From Anaerotruncus sp. MC2020 (GTDB taxonomy: Bacteria; Bacillota; Clostridia; Oscillospirales; Ruminococcaceae): 64,000 nt of DNA. Positions 24,826 through 33,825 of the stretch are shown piece by piece. Position 1 is the stretch's first letter. Each line of letters opens with the position of its first letter. The position numbers and the translations under genes were made by a program. Location of the stretch: assembly GCA_000701945.1 (NCBI GenBank), contig KL370840.1:558001-622000 (forward strand). The letters are read 5' to 3'. Under the pieces are notes generated by a model. The model ran no database searches, was not told where the DNA came from, and saw nothing but the letters and a program-made list of their open reading frames with translations.

Positions 24826-27258
24826 TCATTTCGCCACAATATTAACAAGTTTATTTGGTACATATATCTGTTTTACGATATTCTTGCCGTCAACAGCCTT
24901 CTTTACGTCCTCATTATCCATTGCGAGGGCGATAACGCTGTCCTTGTCGGCGTCGACTGTGATATTGAGCTTCGCCTTTATCTTGCCGTTTATCTGCACT
25001 ACTATCTCGATAGTGTCCTCGACGAGATGAGCCTCGTCGTATGTCGGCCAGCTCTCGTAGGCGATAGTGTCATTGTGACCAAGAAGGCTCCATATCTCCT
25101 CGCCGACGTGCGGAGTGATGCACGAGAGCATCTTGATGAGTCCCTCAGCGTACTCCTTCGGGCACTTGCCGACCTTGTACACCTCGTTGACGAATATCAT
25201 CATCTGGCTGATAGCTGTATTGAACGCGAGCGCCTCGTAGTCATTGGTGACCTTCTTGACTGTCTGGTGGTACACCTTTGTGAGTGCGCCGTCGTTGTCG
25301 TCGGTGAGGTTTGCGGGCTCGGTGAAGAAGTTCCAGACACGGTTGATGAACTTTCTTGCGCCCTCAACGCCGTTCTTGCTCCACGGCTTGCTGACCTCGA
25401 GAGGTCCCATGAACATCTCGTAGAGGCGAAGCGTATCAGCGCCGTAGTCCCTTACGATATCGGACGGGTTTACAACGAATTCGGGGAAGCGCTTGCCCAT
25501 TTTTATGCCGTTCTCGCCGAGAATCATGCCCTGATGAACGAGCTTCTTGAACGGCTCCTTTGTGGGAGCGAGACCCTTGTCGTAGAGGTATCTGTTCCAG
25601 ATACGCGAGTACATGAGGTGTCCGACAGCGTGCTCGGGACCGCCGATGTAGAGGTCTACGGGCATCCAGTGCTTGAGGAGCTCGGGGTCTGCGAACTGCT
25701 TGTCGTTGTGGGGGTCGATGTAGCGGAAGTAATACCAGCTCGAGCCTGCGCTTCCCGGCATGGTCGATGTCTCGCGGGTACCCTTGACGCCGTTGTGGTC
25801 GTACTGCTTCCACTCGGTAGCATTCTCGAGCGGAGCCTTGCCGTTCTTGCCCTTGTAGTCGTCGAGCTCGGGCAGTATGAGCGGGAGCTCCTCGTCGTCA
25901 AGAACGTGTATCTGACCGTCCTCGCCGTGTACTACGGGGACAGGCTCGCCCCAGTAGCGCTGGCGTGCGAATATCCACTCGCGGAAGTGGTAGTTGACAG
26001 TGCGCTTTGCTCTGCCCATACCCTCGAGCTTCTGCGTGATGGCTTCCTTGGCTTCCTCGACGGTCAGACCCGTGAACTCCTCGGAATTGATGAGCTTGTA
26101 GCCCTTGCCGAGGTACTCAGTCTTCTCCATTGCCGCCTCGGACACGTCGATGTGACCGTCCTTGCCGTCAATGACCTGTATCATGTCGATGTTGTGAGCA
26201 ATCGCGTACTCGAAGTCGCGCTGGTCGTGGCTCGGAACAGCCATAACTGCGCCCGTACCGTAGCTCGCGAGCACGAAGTCACCGATGAACATACGGACTT
26301 CCTTGCCGTTTACGGGATTTATGCAGGTAACACCCTTGAGCTCACAGCCCGACTTGGTCTTGTTGAGCTCGGTGCGGTCCATGTCGTTCTTCTTCTTTGT
26401 CTCCTCGATGTATGCCTCGACCTCTTCGCGGTTCTGTACGCGGTCGAGCAGGCTCGCGGTGATGTCACCGTCGGGAGCGAGTACCATGAATGTGATGCCG
26501 TAGATAGTCTCGATGCAGGTGGTGAATATCGAGAACTTGCCGCCGCCGACAATGTCGAACTCGACCTCAACACCAGTGGACTTGCCTATCCAGTTCCTCT
26601 GCATGGACTTCGTGGACTCGGGCCAGTCTATCTCGTCGAGCCCCTCAAGGAGCTTCTCGGCGAAGGCGGGCTGGTCGATGACCCACTGCTTCATATTCTT
26701 GCGGACTACAGGATAGCCGCCGCGCTCGGACTTGCCGTCGATGACCTCGTCGTTCGAGAGCACCGTGCCGAGCTCCTCGCACCAGTTGACGGGCATATCT
26801 ATGTACTTTGCATAGCCGTCAAGGTAGAGCTGCTTGAATATCCACTGAGTCCACTTGTAGAACTCGGGATCGGAGGTAGCTATCATCTTCGACCAGTCGT
26901 AGTCGAAGCCGAGCTCCTTGAGCTGCTTGGAGAAGGTCTTGATGTTCTCCTGAGTGAAGCCGTTGGGGTGGTTGCCCGTAGTAACGGCGTACTGCTCCGC
27001 GGGCAGACCGAACGAATCGTAGCCCATGGGGTGGAGGACGTTATAACCCTGCATACGCTTCATGCGCGAAACTATGTCAGTCGCTGTATAGCCCTCGGGG
27101 TGACCTGCGTGGAGACCAACTCCCGACGGATAGGGGAACATATCGAGCGCGTAGAACTTAGGCTTGCTGAAGTCCCATACATCTGTCTTGAAGGTCTCGT
27201 GCTCCTCCCAGTATTTCTGCCATTTCTTCTCAATGGTGCTGAAATCGTATCTGCCCAT
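24826..27258 (-). CDS. leuS: Leucyl-tRNA synthetase
   Basis: 810 aa, normal for bacterial LeuRS. The HIGH-type motif is in PSGVGLHAGHPEGYTATDI; the editing domain is around 220-400 (GTGAVMAVPSHDQRDFEYA); the KMSKS-type motif is IKMGKRFPEF with Gly in place of Ser; the anticodon and C-terminal domains finish with VQINGKIKAKLNI and KQIYVPNKLVNIV. No T-box leader is present: only 27 bases separate it from the preceding membrane protein gene, so it is expressed by read-through from the rsfS side. Confidence 0.97.
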   Translation of the reverse strand: MGRYDFSTIEKKWQKYWEEHETFKTDVWDFSKPKFYALDMFPYPSGVGLHAGHPEGYTATDIVSRMKRMQGYNVLHPMGYDSFGLPAEQYAVTTGNHPNGFTQENIKTFSKQLKELGFDYDWSKMIATSDPEFYKWTQWIFKQLYLDGYAKYIDMPVNWCEELGTVLSNDEVIDGKSERGGYPVVRKNMKQWVIDQPAFAEKLLEGLDEIDWPESTKSMQRNWIGKSTGVEVEFDIVGGGKFSIFTTCIETIYGITFMVLAPDGDITASLLDRVQNREEVEAYIEETKKKNDMDRTELNKTKSGCELKGVTCINPVNGKEVRMFIGDFVLASYGTGAVMAVPSHDQRDFEYAIAHNIDMIQVIDGKDGHIDVSEAAMEKTEYLGKGYKLINSEEFTGLTVEEAKEAITQKLEGMGRAKRTVNYHFREWIFARQRYWGEPVPVVHGEDGQIHVLDDEELPLILPELDDYKGKNGKAPLENATEWKQYDHNGVKGTRETSTMPGSAGSSWYYFRYIDPHNDKQFADPELLKHWMPVDLYIGGPEHAVGHLMYSRIWNRYLYDKGLAPTKEPFKKLVHQGMILGENGIKMGKRFPEFVVNPSDIVRDYGADTLRLYEMFMGPLEVSKPWSKNGVEGARKFINRVWNFFTEPANLTDDNDGALTKVYHQTVKKVTNDYEALAFNTAISQMMIFVNEVYKVGKCPKEYAEGLIKMLSCITPHVGEEIWSLLGHNDTIAYESWPTYDEAHLVEDTIEIVVQINGKIKAKLNITVDADKDSVIALAMDNEDVKKAVDGKNIVKQIYVPNKLVNIVAK

Positions 27259-27285
27259 TATCTTGTATCATTCCTTTTTCTAATT

Positions 27286-27669
27286 TTAAACTTTGAATAA
27301 GTCCTTTGCCTCGCTCCACTTGTTGGTGAAGTGCTCCTTGACGGACGGAAGTATCAGCAGTACTACTGCACAGCCGACGTCAGCGAAGCCCTCAAGCAGG
27401 TAGAACCAGTTGCTCGTGATGTGGAAGAGGTTGCCGGGAAGGTGCGTGAGGAACCCGAGCGCGAGAATTCCCGCAACGCCGTAGTTGACGTATTCCAGTC
27501 CCGTGAACATCAGTGCGCCTATCAGCACCGCAAAGCCTATCGACATGAACGTGCTGACGATACCGCCGAACGATATGCCGCCGATGAACATATTTACCAC
27601 AGCCTTGGCTATCATATATGCCGTTATCGCGATACAAACCGTTCTGCCCTGAGCATTATTTGTTTTCAT
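27286..27669 (-). CDS. Small membrane protein, unknown
   Basis: 127 aa from ATG 27669, which has GGAG 7 bases upstream inside the end of rsfS; a second ATG at 27675 is too close to that site. Four hydrophobic segments (about 10-30, 33-55, 60-78 and 88-108) and a charged C-terminus (KEHFTNKWSEAKDLF). No family recognised. Overlap of 14 bases with rsfS and short distance to leuS place it in the same operon. Confidence 0.78.
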   Translation of the reverse strand: MKTNNAQGRTVCIAITAYMIAKAVVNMFIGGISFGGIVSTFMSIGFAVLIGALMFTGLEYVNYGVAGILALGFLTHLPGNLFHITSNWFYLLEGFADVGCAVVLLILPSVKEHFTNKWSEAKDLFKV

Positions 27670-28033
27670 CTGCATTCTCCTTTACGAGGAGTGCGCTTAT
27701 ATCCACCTGCTCGCCGTCTGCCCACAGACCCTCGAGCTTGTAGAAGCTCCTCGTCTCCTTGTAGAAAACGTGTACGATGATGTCGCCGTAATCGAGAATG
27801 ATCCACGTATTGCCCGTGTCAGCCTCGCGCCTCTCGGGCTCGATGCCCTTCTGCGAGAGCACGAACTCGACCTCGTCGGCAAGGGTGCGCGCGTGAGTGT
27901 TGCTCGTACCGTTGACGATAACGAAGTAGTCCGCGAGTATCGTGAGGTCTGCGATGCGAAGAGCCTGTATATCCTCGCCTCTTTTGCTGTCAAGCGTCTT
28001 TATGATAAGCTCCAGTTTTTCCTGCTCGGTCAT
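27656..28033 (-). CDS. rsfS: Ribosomal silencing factor RsfS
   Basis: 125 aa. It binds uL14 and blocks subunit joining when nutrients are short. The RsfS/Iojap core is visible: ADYFVIVNGTSNTHARTLAD (about 33-52), WIILDYGDIIVHVFYKETR (about 80-98) and FYKLEGLWADG. Standard gene order nadD-yqeK-(LCP)-rsfS-leuS. A 14-base overlap with the next gene. Confidence 0.96.
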   Translation of the reverse strand: MTEQEKLELIIKTLDSKRGEDIQALRIADLTILADYFVIVNGTSNTHARTLADEVEFVLSQKGIEPERREADTGNTWIILDYGDIIVHVFYKETRSFYKLEGLWADGEQVDISALLVKENADENK

Positions 28034-28036
28034 ATA

Positions 28037-29548
28037 TCAATCTTCCTTCCACCATGGTTTCTTGTCGGGGTCTCTGAGCGGCTCTGTTGCCGTCTCGAGC
28101 TCCTCGAACGTCATGCCAGTATCGTCATATACGTCGTACTGATGGTCGAGAACGAGCTCGACGATAGTTGTGTCATACGGAGTCATAGCCGTCTGATAGG
28201 GTCTGTAGTATTTGTTCAGCAGAGCGATAGTCTCAGCCTTGTGTACGGAGAATACCGCATATTCCTTGCCGTCCTCGCCGTAGAAGGTAGCGTCCTCGCC
28301 TGGAACCATATTCACGCGCACGTCGTCCATATCGAGCGTTGAAGCGAAATCTGCTATCTTGCTCATATCGTCTATGGAGAGGTCGGTGTAGATGAGGTCT
28401 TCGTCCTTTATCTGCTTGATATAGCTGTAGAGCTTGAGTCTGCCCTCGTTCTCGACGATGTCGAACAGCTTCATCATAGCCGCGGACATGAAGCGGCGCT
28501 GGTTCTGCATACGACCGATGTCGCCCTGAAGCCACTCTGTCCTGAAGCGTATGAACCACTCCGCCTGCTCGCCCGTGAGTGTGACGTCGCCTGCGGGGAT
28601 TATCTTGTCTGACTCGTAGATTATCTCGTTATCGAGGTGTATCGGTATTCCGCCGACGATATCGACCATTCTCACGATATCGAAGCACGCTGTCGTGATA
28701 TATGCGTCTATCGGGATGCCGAAGTTCTCCTGTACCGCGTTCACGACGCGCTGTATGGGAGGCTCGATGTTATAATCGCCCATTGAGTACACGCTGTTGA
28801 ACTTCCTTGAGGGGCTCGAGGTGTAGTCGGGCAGACAGCAGTCACGCGGTATCTGGAGGATATTCATCTCTCCGTTACCGATATCGAACTGCACTATCCA
28901 CATAACGTCAGAGTTGAACTCGTCCTCGTCGAAACCGAGGAAGAGTATGCTGAACTGTCCCTCAACGAGCTGAGGAAGGTCGAGTCCGTCGTTGAAGTCC
29001 TCAGCGACCTTCTCGGTGTCGATGTCGACCTTGACGTTCTCCTTGTTTATCGTGCCCTCCTTAGCCATAGGCTGGGCGTGCTTTATCAGATAGATGAGCG
29101 AAGCGTTGCTTCCCGTCTTCTTATCCACAAAAATCGGCACATTTAGCACGAGCACAAGTATCAGCGCGATGCTTGTGACTATCGAAACAGTCTTGATGAT
29201 AAAGTCTTTGAACGAGAATCCGCGTCTGTGGTGCGGCTCCTCGTACTCATAGCCGTCGTCATAGCCGCTGTCGTCGGCTTCGTATCTGCCCTTGTACGGA
29301 GGCGGCACCGCGCGCAGTCCGCTCGGCGGAGCCTCATGCTTGCCGTGGTATTCGCCCTCGGGAGCCTCATGCAGTCCGTGGTACTCCTCGGGAGAAGCCT
29401 CGTATCTGCCATGGTATTCCTCGTTCACGGGCGGGTAATTGCTGAATGGTTCGCTGTTTTGTCTATTAACCTTCACGAGCTTCCTGAGCGGCTTGGGAGC
29501 GCTCATTCCCTCGCCCGTACCGTTCAGATTGACTTCGTTATTGTCCAT
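28037..29548 (-). CDS. LytR-CpsA-Psr family glycopolymer ligase
   Basis: 503 aa. LCP proteins move wall teichoic acid or capsule chains from lipid carriers onto peptidoglycan. Cytosolic N-terminus (1-115), one membrane helix (about 117-137), and the outside LCP domain (about 190-440) with FLGFDEDEFNSDVMWI, NILQIPRD (catalytic-site Arg), and FRTEWLQGDIGRMQNQRRF. The cytosolic part carries tandem units EYHGRYEASP, EYHGLHEAPE, EYHGKHEAPP and a weaker PYKGRYEAD (about 44-92). Conserved neighbour of yqeK in Firmicutes. GAGG 7 bases before ATG. Confidence 0.92.
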   Translation of the reverse strand: MDNNEVNLNGTGEGMSAPKPLRKLVKVNRQNSEPFSNYPPVNEEYHGRYEASPEEYHGLHEAPEGEYHGKHEAPPSGLRAVPPPYKGRYEADDSGYDDGYEYEEPHHRRGFSFKDFIIKTVSIVTSIALILVLVLNVPIFVDKKTGSNASLIYLIKHAQPMAKEGTINKENVKVDIDTEKVAEDFNDGLDLPQLVEGQFSILFLGFDEDEFNSDVMWIVQFDIGNGEMNILQIPRDCCLPDYTSSPSRKFNSVYSMGDYNIEPPIQRVVNAVQENFGIPIDAYITTACFDIVRMVDIVGGIPIHLDNEIIYESDKIIPAGDVTLTGEQAEWFIRFRTEWLQGDIGRMQNQRRFMSAAMMKLFDIVENEGRLKLYSYIKQIKDEDLIYTDLSIDDMSKIADFASTLDMDDVRVNMVPGEDATFYGEDGKEYAVFSVHKAETIALLNKYYRPYQTAMTPYDTTIVELVLDHQYDVYDDTGMTFEELETATEPLRDPDKKPWWKED

Positions 29549-29591
29549 TAATATCCTCTTTTCCTGATCTCATTGACTCTTTGGTTTGTTT

Positions 29592-30191
29592 CTACTTCTT
29601 ATCTGTTTTTATCTTTTCCTCGTCCGCGAGACGGGTATAGAAATTATATCCCTCAACTGTGCAGAGCGGTATCACGCCGTTCTTCTTGACCTGATTCTTT
29701 ATCGAGAAAGAAAATGCTTCAAGCATAGCCGCGTCAAGGCTAACATACGTTACCTTGCGCATTTTGTCGACGTCCTTGTAGTCGCGCTCGGCTGAGATAA
29801 GGTCGCCGAGATAGACTATTTCCTCGAGGCGGGTCATCCCTGCCCTGCCCACTGTATGGAATCTGATAGCATTGAGGATATCTATATCCTCGACGCCGAA
29901 CTTGCTCTTGACGTAGTAAGCTCCTGCGATCGCGTGCCAGAGCGAGCGCGTGTCGAGCTCCTCCCTGCATACGGCGTAGCCGCTGCTGAGCACGAGCTCC
30001 TTCTGCTCCTCCGCGGGGAGCTCCTTGCAGATGTCGTGGAGCAGACCCGCAAAATAGGCTTTATCGGGGTCTTCTCCGTATTTTTCGGCAAGCCTTCTGC
30101 ACTCCGCAGCCACGTTCAGCGAATGCTGATACCTTTTCTGCGAAAGCATGGTCTTCAGTAGCTTCTTCTTATCGCCGATGTCGTATAACAA
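29592..30191 (-). CDS. yqeK: YqeK-family HD-domain Ap4A hydrolase
   Basis: 199 aa. The HD domain has RYQHSLNVAAECRRLAEKYG, the metal-binding LLHDICKELP, and WHAIAGAYYVKSKFG. The YqeK family cleaves diadenosine tetraphosphate symmetrically. The start is TTG at 30191, with GAGG 7 bases upstream, 9 bases after the nadD stop. Genes nadD, yqeK and rsfS nearly always occur together. Confidence 0.93.
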   Translation of the reverse strand: MLYDIGDKKKLLKTMLSQKRYQHSLNVAAECRRLAEKYGEDPDKAYFAGLLHDICKELPAEEQKELVLSSGYAVCREELDTRSLWHAIAGAYYVKSKFGVEDIDILNAIRFHTVGRAGMTRLEEIVYLGDLISAERDYKDVDKMRKVTYVSLDAAMLEAFSFSIKNQVKKNGVIPLCTVEGYNFYTRLADEEKIKTDKK

Positions 30192-30200
30192 AAGCTCACC

Positions 30201-30797
30201 TCATTGTTTGTATAGTTTCTTCAGCCTAATATATTGTACTACATTTTTATCGAGATAGCAAGAGTATTTCTGATTTTTTGCAATTTTTTTTCTTATGTCC
30301 GTGGACGAGACCTCCACAGCCTCGGCGCGGCATATCACGATATTTCCGTACCTGCGGAGCTCCTCCGCCTTTCTCTCGAGCTCTGGGATATCCCCCTCGC
30401 ACCGCGACACCACCGCGAGCGTACACTCGCGCAGTATGTCCGCAAAGCGGTTCCATGTCTCGAAAATCATCAGCATATCGCTCCCGACGAGCAGAAACAG
30501 CTCATCGTCGGGGAAGCGCCTGCGGAACTCCTCGACCGTGAATATCGTGTAGCTGACCCTGTCCGAGCGGAGCTCATAGTCGCAGACCTCGAGCCTGTCG
30601 CTGACCCTGCACGCACGCCTCAGCATTTCGAGCCTGTCCTCCTCGGGGACGTACTCGGCTGACGAGCGGTGCGGGCTAATCTTCGAAGGGACAAGGTACA
30701 GCCTGTCGAGCTCCAGCTCGCTGACAGCCGTCAGTGCGAGGTGGATATGCCCGTTGTGGACGGGGTTGAAGCTCCCGCCGTAAATGCCAATCCGCAT
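30201..30797 (-). CDS. nadD: Nicotinate-nucleotide adenylyltransferase
   Basis: 198 aa. It makes nicotinic acid adenine dinucleotide in NAD synthesis. The nucleotidyltransferase signature GIYGGSFNPVHNGHI (about 4-18) holds the (H/T)xGH site; SSTDIRKKI near residue 166 is the ISSTxIR motif. Length and order match the family. A GGGGTGAG site precedes ATG. Confidence 0.96.
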   Translation of the reverse strand: MRIGIYGGSFNPVHNGHIHLALTAVSELELDRLYLVPSKISPHRSSAEYVPEEDRLEMLRRACRVSDRLEVCDYELRSDRVSYTIFTVEEFRRRFPDDELFLLVGSDMLMIFETWNRFADILRECTLAVVSRCEGDIPELERKAEELRRYGNIVICRAEAVEVSSTDIRKKIAKNQKYSCYLDKNVVQYIRLKKLYKQ

Positions 30798-30801
30798 GAG
30801 C

Positions 30802-31503
30802 TCACCCCTGCTTCCACGGCTTTTTGCCCGAAGTCCAGCCCTTCTGTATCCAGTAGTCCTTGTCCGCAGGATTCCAGCCGTTTTTCTGAATCATAGCCAT
30901 TATCCTGAAAAATGCCCTTGTTTTCAGCGGTACGGGGACTTTCCCCTCGCGCTTGCGGATCGTTTTTGCAATTTTGTCTGCCTTTGCGTTCAGACCGTCC
31001 TTTATCTTCGGCTTGACGCTGTCCCAGTCCGTAGCGGCTATGCCTCTGCCGAGCCTGTACGTCTGCGGGATGCCCCAGAAGAACGTGCTGTCCGCCATAT
31101 CCTTTAAGGTCGACTTCACGCCTGCACCCGCCGCAGTCGCAACAACGACCGCCTGCTTGCGGTACATTCTCTCGTCGGGACGGTGTGCCATCCAGCGGTA
31201 GCCATAGTGGTCGAGCAGAGCCTTCATCTGTCCCGTGACGTGGTAGCAGTACACGGGCGACGCGAGTATAACGACGTCCGCGGCGTCAATCTTCTCGGTT
31301 ATCGGGCGGAGCCTCTCATAGTGAGGACATTTGTCCTCGCCCTTGACGAAGCAGGTCGTGCAGCCAAGGCAGAATTCCCCGAAATCACGCGGCAGAAAGA
31401 CCTCTGCGATATCCTCGGGAGAGGTCACCTTCTCCGCGAGCATACGCGCTATGTGGTAGGTCGAGCCCTTGTGGTCGGTACCGCTTATGAGTACGACCTT
31501 CAT
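30802..31503 (-). CDS. Flavodoxin-fold NAD(P)H-dependent oxidoreductase with Cys cluster
   Basis: 233 aa from ATG 31503 (a GTG one codon earlier is possible). FMN-reductase-like flavodoxin fold: ISGTDHKGSTYHIARML (phosphate loop, about 6-22) and ILASPVYCYHVTGQMKALLD. FCLGCTTCFVKGEDKCPHY contains four Cys, which may bind a metal or form disulfides; similar Cys sets occur in iron-sulfur flavoproteins. The start overlaps the yhbY stop by one base. It is not a usual member of this operon, and its substrate is unknown. Confidence 0.82.
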   Translation of the reverse strand: MKVVLISGTDHKGSTYHIARMLAEKVTSPEDIAEVFLPRDFGEFCLGCTTCFVKGEDKCPHYERLRPITEKIDAADVVILASPVYCYHVTGQMKALLDHYGYRWMAHRPDERMYRKQAVVVATAAGAGVKSTLKDMADSTFFWGIPQTYRLGRGIAATDWDSVKPKIKDGLNAKADKIAKTIRKREGKVPVPLKTRAFFRIMAMIQKNGWNPADKDYWIQKGWTSGKKPWKQG

Positions 31504-31805
31504 CACTTCGCCTTGGGGATGCCCTCAATGACGGGCTCCTTCTCGTTGCGCTTGAACAGCACGAAGCGGCTGCCGATGACCTGTACAACGTCAGCGCCTG
31601 TCTGCCCGGCGATAGCGTCCGCAGCTTCTCTCGCAGTCCAGCCCGAATTCTCGAGCACACGCAGCTTTATCAGCTCGCGCTTGTTGAGAGCCGCCGCGAT
31701 GTCCTTGCACATCGCCTCGGTAACTCCGCCTTTGCCAACCTGAAAAATGGTCTCGTATGTGGAGGCGATACCGCGCAGGTACGCCCTCTGCTTGCTTGTC
31801 AGCAT
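31503..31805 (-). CDS. yhbY: YhbY-family CRM-domain RNA-binding protein
   Basis: 100 aa from ATG 31805; the frame extends 18 codons upstream into rdgB, where no family similarity remains. The CRM domain has LTSKQRAYLRGIAST, the GxxG loop in FQVGKGGVTEAM, ALNKRELIKLRVL and GADVVQVIGSRFVLFKR. Such proteins bind pre-50S particles and assist ribosome assembly. Typical partner of nadD and yqeK. Confidence 0.93.
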   Translation of the reverse strand: MLTSKQRAYLRGIASTYETIFQVGKGGVTEAMCKDIAAALNKRELIKLRVLENSGWTAREAADAIAGQTGADVVQVIGSRFVLFKRNEKEPVIEGIPKAK

Positions 31806-31806
31806 A

Positions 31807-32394
31807 TCAATCACCGTTTCTTTCTTTGAGGAAGCGGTACAGCTCGCGCAGAGCCGCACCTCTGTGACTTATCGCGTTTTTTTCGTCAGCGGAGAGCTCC
31901 GCCATAGTTCTGTCGCCGACCATGAACACGGGGTCATAGCCGAAGCCGTTGCTGCCGCGCTGCTCGTATCCGATAGCGCCCTCGCAAGAGCCCGTGAACT
32001 CGGCGTGACCGCTCTCGTCCATGTAGCATATCGTGCATCTGAACGCCGCGCCGCGCTTACCGTCGGGGACGTCCTGCATCTCGCCGAGCAGCTTATCGCA
32101 CTCCTCCCCTTTCGGAGCATAGCGCGCGGAGTGAACTCCCGGTCTGTCGCCGAGAGCCTCGACGCAGAGCCCGCTGTCGTCGGCGATAGTCGGGAGTCCC
32201 GTCGCCTCGAACACCGCGCTCGCCTTTATCAGCGCATTCTCCGCGAAGGTAGCGCCGTTCTCGTCGGGGTCGCAGTCCGCACCCGCCTCACGCTGAGACA
32301 GCACCTCTATCCCTAACGGCGAGAGAATCTCCCTCGCCTCGCGGAGCTTGTTAGCGTTATTTGTCGCCATGACGAGCTTATTCGTCGTCTTCAT
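31807..32394 (-). CDS. rdgB: XTP/dITP diphosphatase RdgB/HAM1
   Basis: 195 aa from ATG 32394. It hydrolyses non-canonical purine nucleotides such as dITP and XTP. The signature SerThr/Lys pocket is MATNNANKLREARE; then FAENALIKA, TIADDSGLCVEAL and GFGYDPVFMVGD, SHRGAALREL. The frame is open 43 codons further but those overlap ftsY in another frame. The chosen ATG lies 17 bases inside ftsY, so they are coupled. Confidence 0.94.
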   Translation of the reverse strand: MKTTNKLVMATNNANKLREAREILSPLGIEVLSQREAGADCDPDENGATFAENALIKASAVFEATGLPTIADDSGLCVEALGDRPGVHSARYAPKGEECDKLLGEMQDVPDGKRGAAFRCTICYMDESGHAEFTGSCEGAIGYEQRGSNGFGYDPVFMVGDRTMAELSADEKNAISHRGAALRELYRFLKERNGD

Positions 32395-33802
32395 CGTCCT
32401 CGTCATCGTCCTTTCTGCCGAACAGTCTGCTGAAGAAGCCCTTCTTTTTCTTCTTTTCGGGCTCAGCGGGAGCTTCTTCCTCGTCTTCCTCAGCCTCGTC
32501 CTCGGATTCTTCCTCGTCCTCATCGTCGTAGTCGTAATCTTCGTCCTCGTCCGCCTCCTCGGCAGCCTTCTCCTCGGCGAGCGACTCCATGAAGCTCTCG
32601 TCTATATCGAACTCGGTACGCGCCGTGAACTCGGCGTTCTCGTCGAAGTTGTCGACGTCGAAGCCCTCGTCGTCGTCTTCTTCATCGTCGGAAGCGTCCT
32701 CATCTTCATCTTCATCTTCATCTTCATCGGACTCATCATCGTCGTAATCTTCATCGTCGGACTCGTCCTCGTCGTAATCGGCTTCCTCAACGTCCTCAGA
32801 CTCATCGTCAGCCTCATGCTCGGGAGCCTCTGCCTCCTCGCCCTCAGTCTCGGGAACGGTGGTCTCCTCGTCCTCGTCGTCCTCCTCGGGAGCGGGCATA
32901 TCGAAGAGCGCGTCCACGAACATACGGCTGTCAAACGGCTGTAAATCGTCAATCTTCTCGCCGACACCGATGAGCTTGACGGGTATGCCGAGCTCGTTCT
33001 TGATAGAGATGACGATGCCGCCCTTTGCCGTACCGTCGAGCTTCGTCAGCACTATGCCAGTTATCGGAGCAGTCTCGCTGAACAGCTTAGCCTGACTTAC
33101 GGCGTTCTGACCCGTTGTCGCGTCGAGCACGAGCAGCACCTCGCGCGAGGAATCCGCTGCCTTGCTGTCGATGATACGGTTTATTTTTTTGAGCTCCTCC
33201 ATGAGGTTCTTCTTGTTGTGGAGACGTCCCGCGGTGTCGATAACGACAACGTCGCAGCCGCGAGCCTTCGCCGCCTCGAGAGCGTCATACACTACCGCAC
33301 CTGGGTCGCTGCCCTCGGCGTGCTTGACGATGTCAACGCCCGCGCGCTCAGTCCACACCTGTAACTGGTCGATAGCAGCCGCACGGAAGGTATCAGCCGC
33401 CGCAACGAGGACTTTTTTGCCCTCGCTCTTGAACTGGTGGCACATCTTGCCGATAGTTGTGGTCTTGCCCGCGCCGTTGACGCCGATGACCATTATCACG
33501 GCGGGAGACTTAGTGAGGTCGAGCCCCGTGTCGTCGCCCATAATCTCGGAGATGACCTCGTATATGAGCTCCATTATCTGCTGCGGGTCGGTTATGCCGC
33601 GCTCCTTGACCTTTTTGCGGACGCGCTCGCATATCTCCACCGACGTATCCACGCCGATATCGCTCATTATCATCTGCTCCTCGAGCTGCTCGAAGAGCTC
33701 CTCGTCTATCTTTGTAAAGGAGTTGAAGACCTTTTGCAGACCGCCTATGAAGCTGTCCTTGGTCTTTTTCAGTCCCTGTGCTATCTTAGAAAATATTCCC
33801 AT
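32378..33802 (-). CDS. ftsY: SRP receptor FtsY with a C-terminal acidic extension
   Basis: 474 aa. SRP-dependent GTPase that docks ribosome-SRP complexes at the membrane. The NG domain occupies 1-303: amphipathic start (MGIFSKIAQGLKKTKDSF), G1 GVNGAGKT (107-114), DTAGRLH (189-195), TKLDG (253-257), and the closing GVGEKIDDLQPFD. After it comes a 171-residue tail, mostly Asp and Glu, followed by KKKKKGFFSRLFGRK (450-464) and a last acidic run. In well-known FtsY proteins the acidic A domain and the membrane-binding helix precede NG; here they follow it. The tail-coding DNA has in-frame hexamer repeats. Confidence 0.95.
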   Translation of the reverse strand: MGIFSKIAQGLKKTKDSFIGGLQKVFNSFTKIDEELFEQLEEQMIMSDIGVDTSVEICERVRKKVKERGITDPQQIMELIYEVISEIMGDDTGLDLTKSPAVIMVIGVNGAGKTTTIGKMCHQFKSEGKKVLVAAADTFRAAAIDQLQVWTERAGVDIVKHAEGSDPGAVVYDALEAAKARGCDVVVIDTAGRLHNKKNLMEELKKINRIIDSKAADSSREVLLVLDATTGQNAVSQAKLFSETAPITGIVLTKLDGTAKGGIVISIKNELGIPVKLIGVGEKIDDLQPFDSRMFVDALFDMPAPEEDDEDEETTVPETEGEEAEAPEHEADDESEDVEEADYDEDESDDEDYDDDESDEDEDEDEDEDASDDEEDDDEGFDVDNFDENAEFTARTEFDIDESFMESLAEEKAAEEADEDEDYDYDDEDEEESEDEAEEDEEEAPAEPEKKKKKGFFSRLFGRKDDDEDDEDDE

Positions 33803-33825
33803 ATTATCCTCTTTTCATTCAGCTT

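Noticed and set aside
27259..27285. T-box leader for leuS
   Set aside because: Only 27 bases separate leuS from the preceding gene, too short for a T-box.
25027..27300. 757-codon open frame on the + strand
   Set aside because: It is exactly antisense to leuS, whose motifs are clear. The strong preference for C or G in third positions keeps the opposite strand open. No ribosome site and no recognisable domain.
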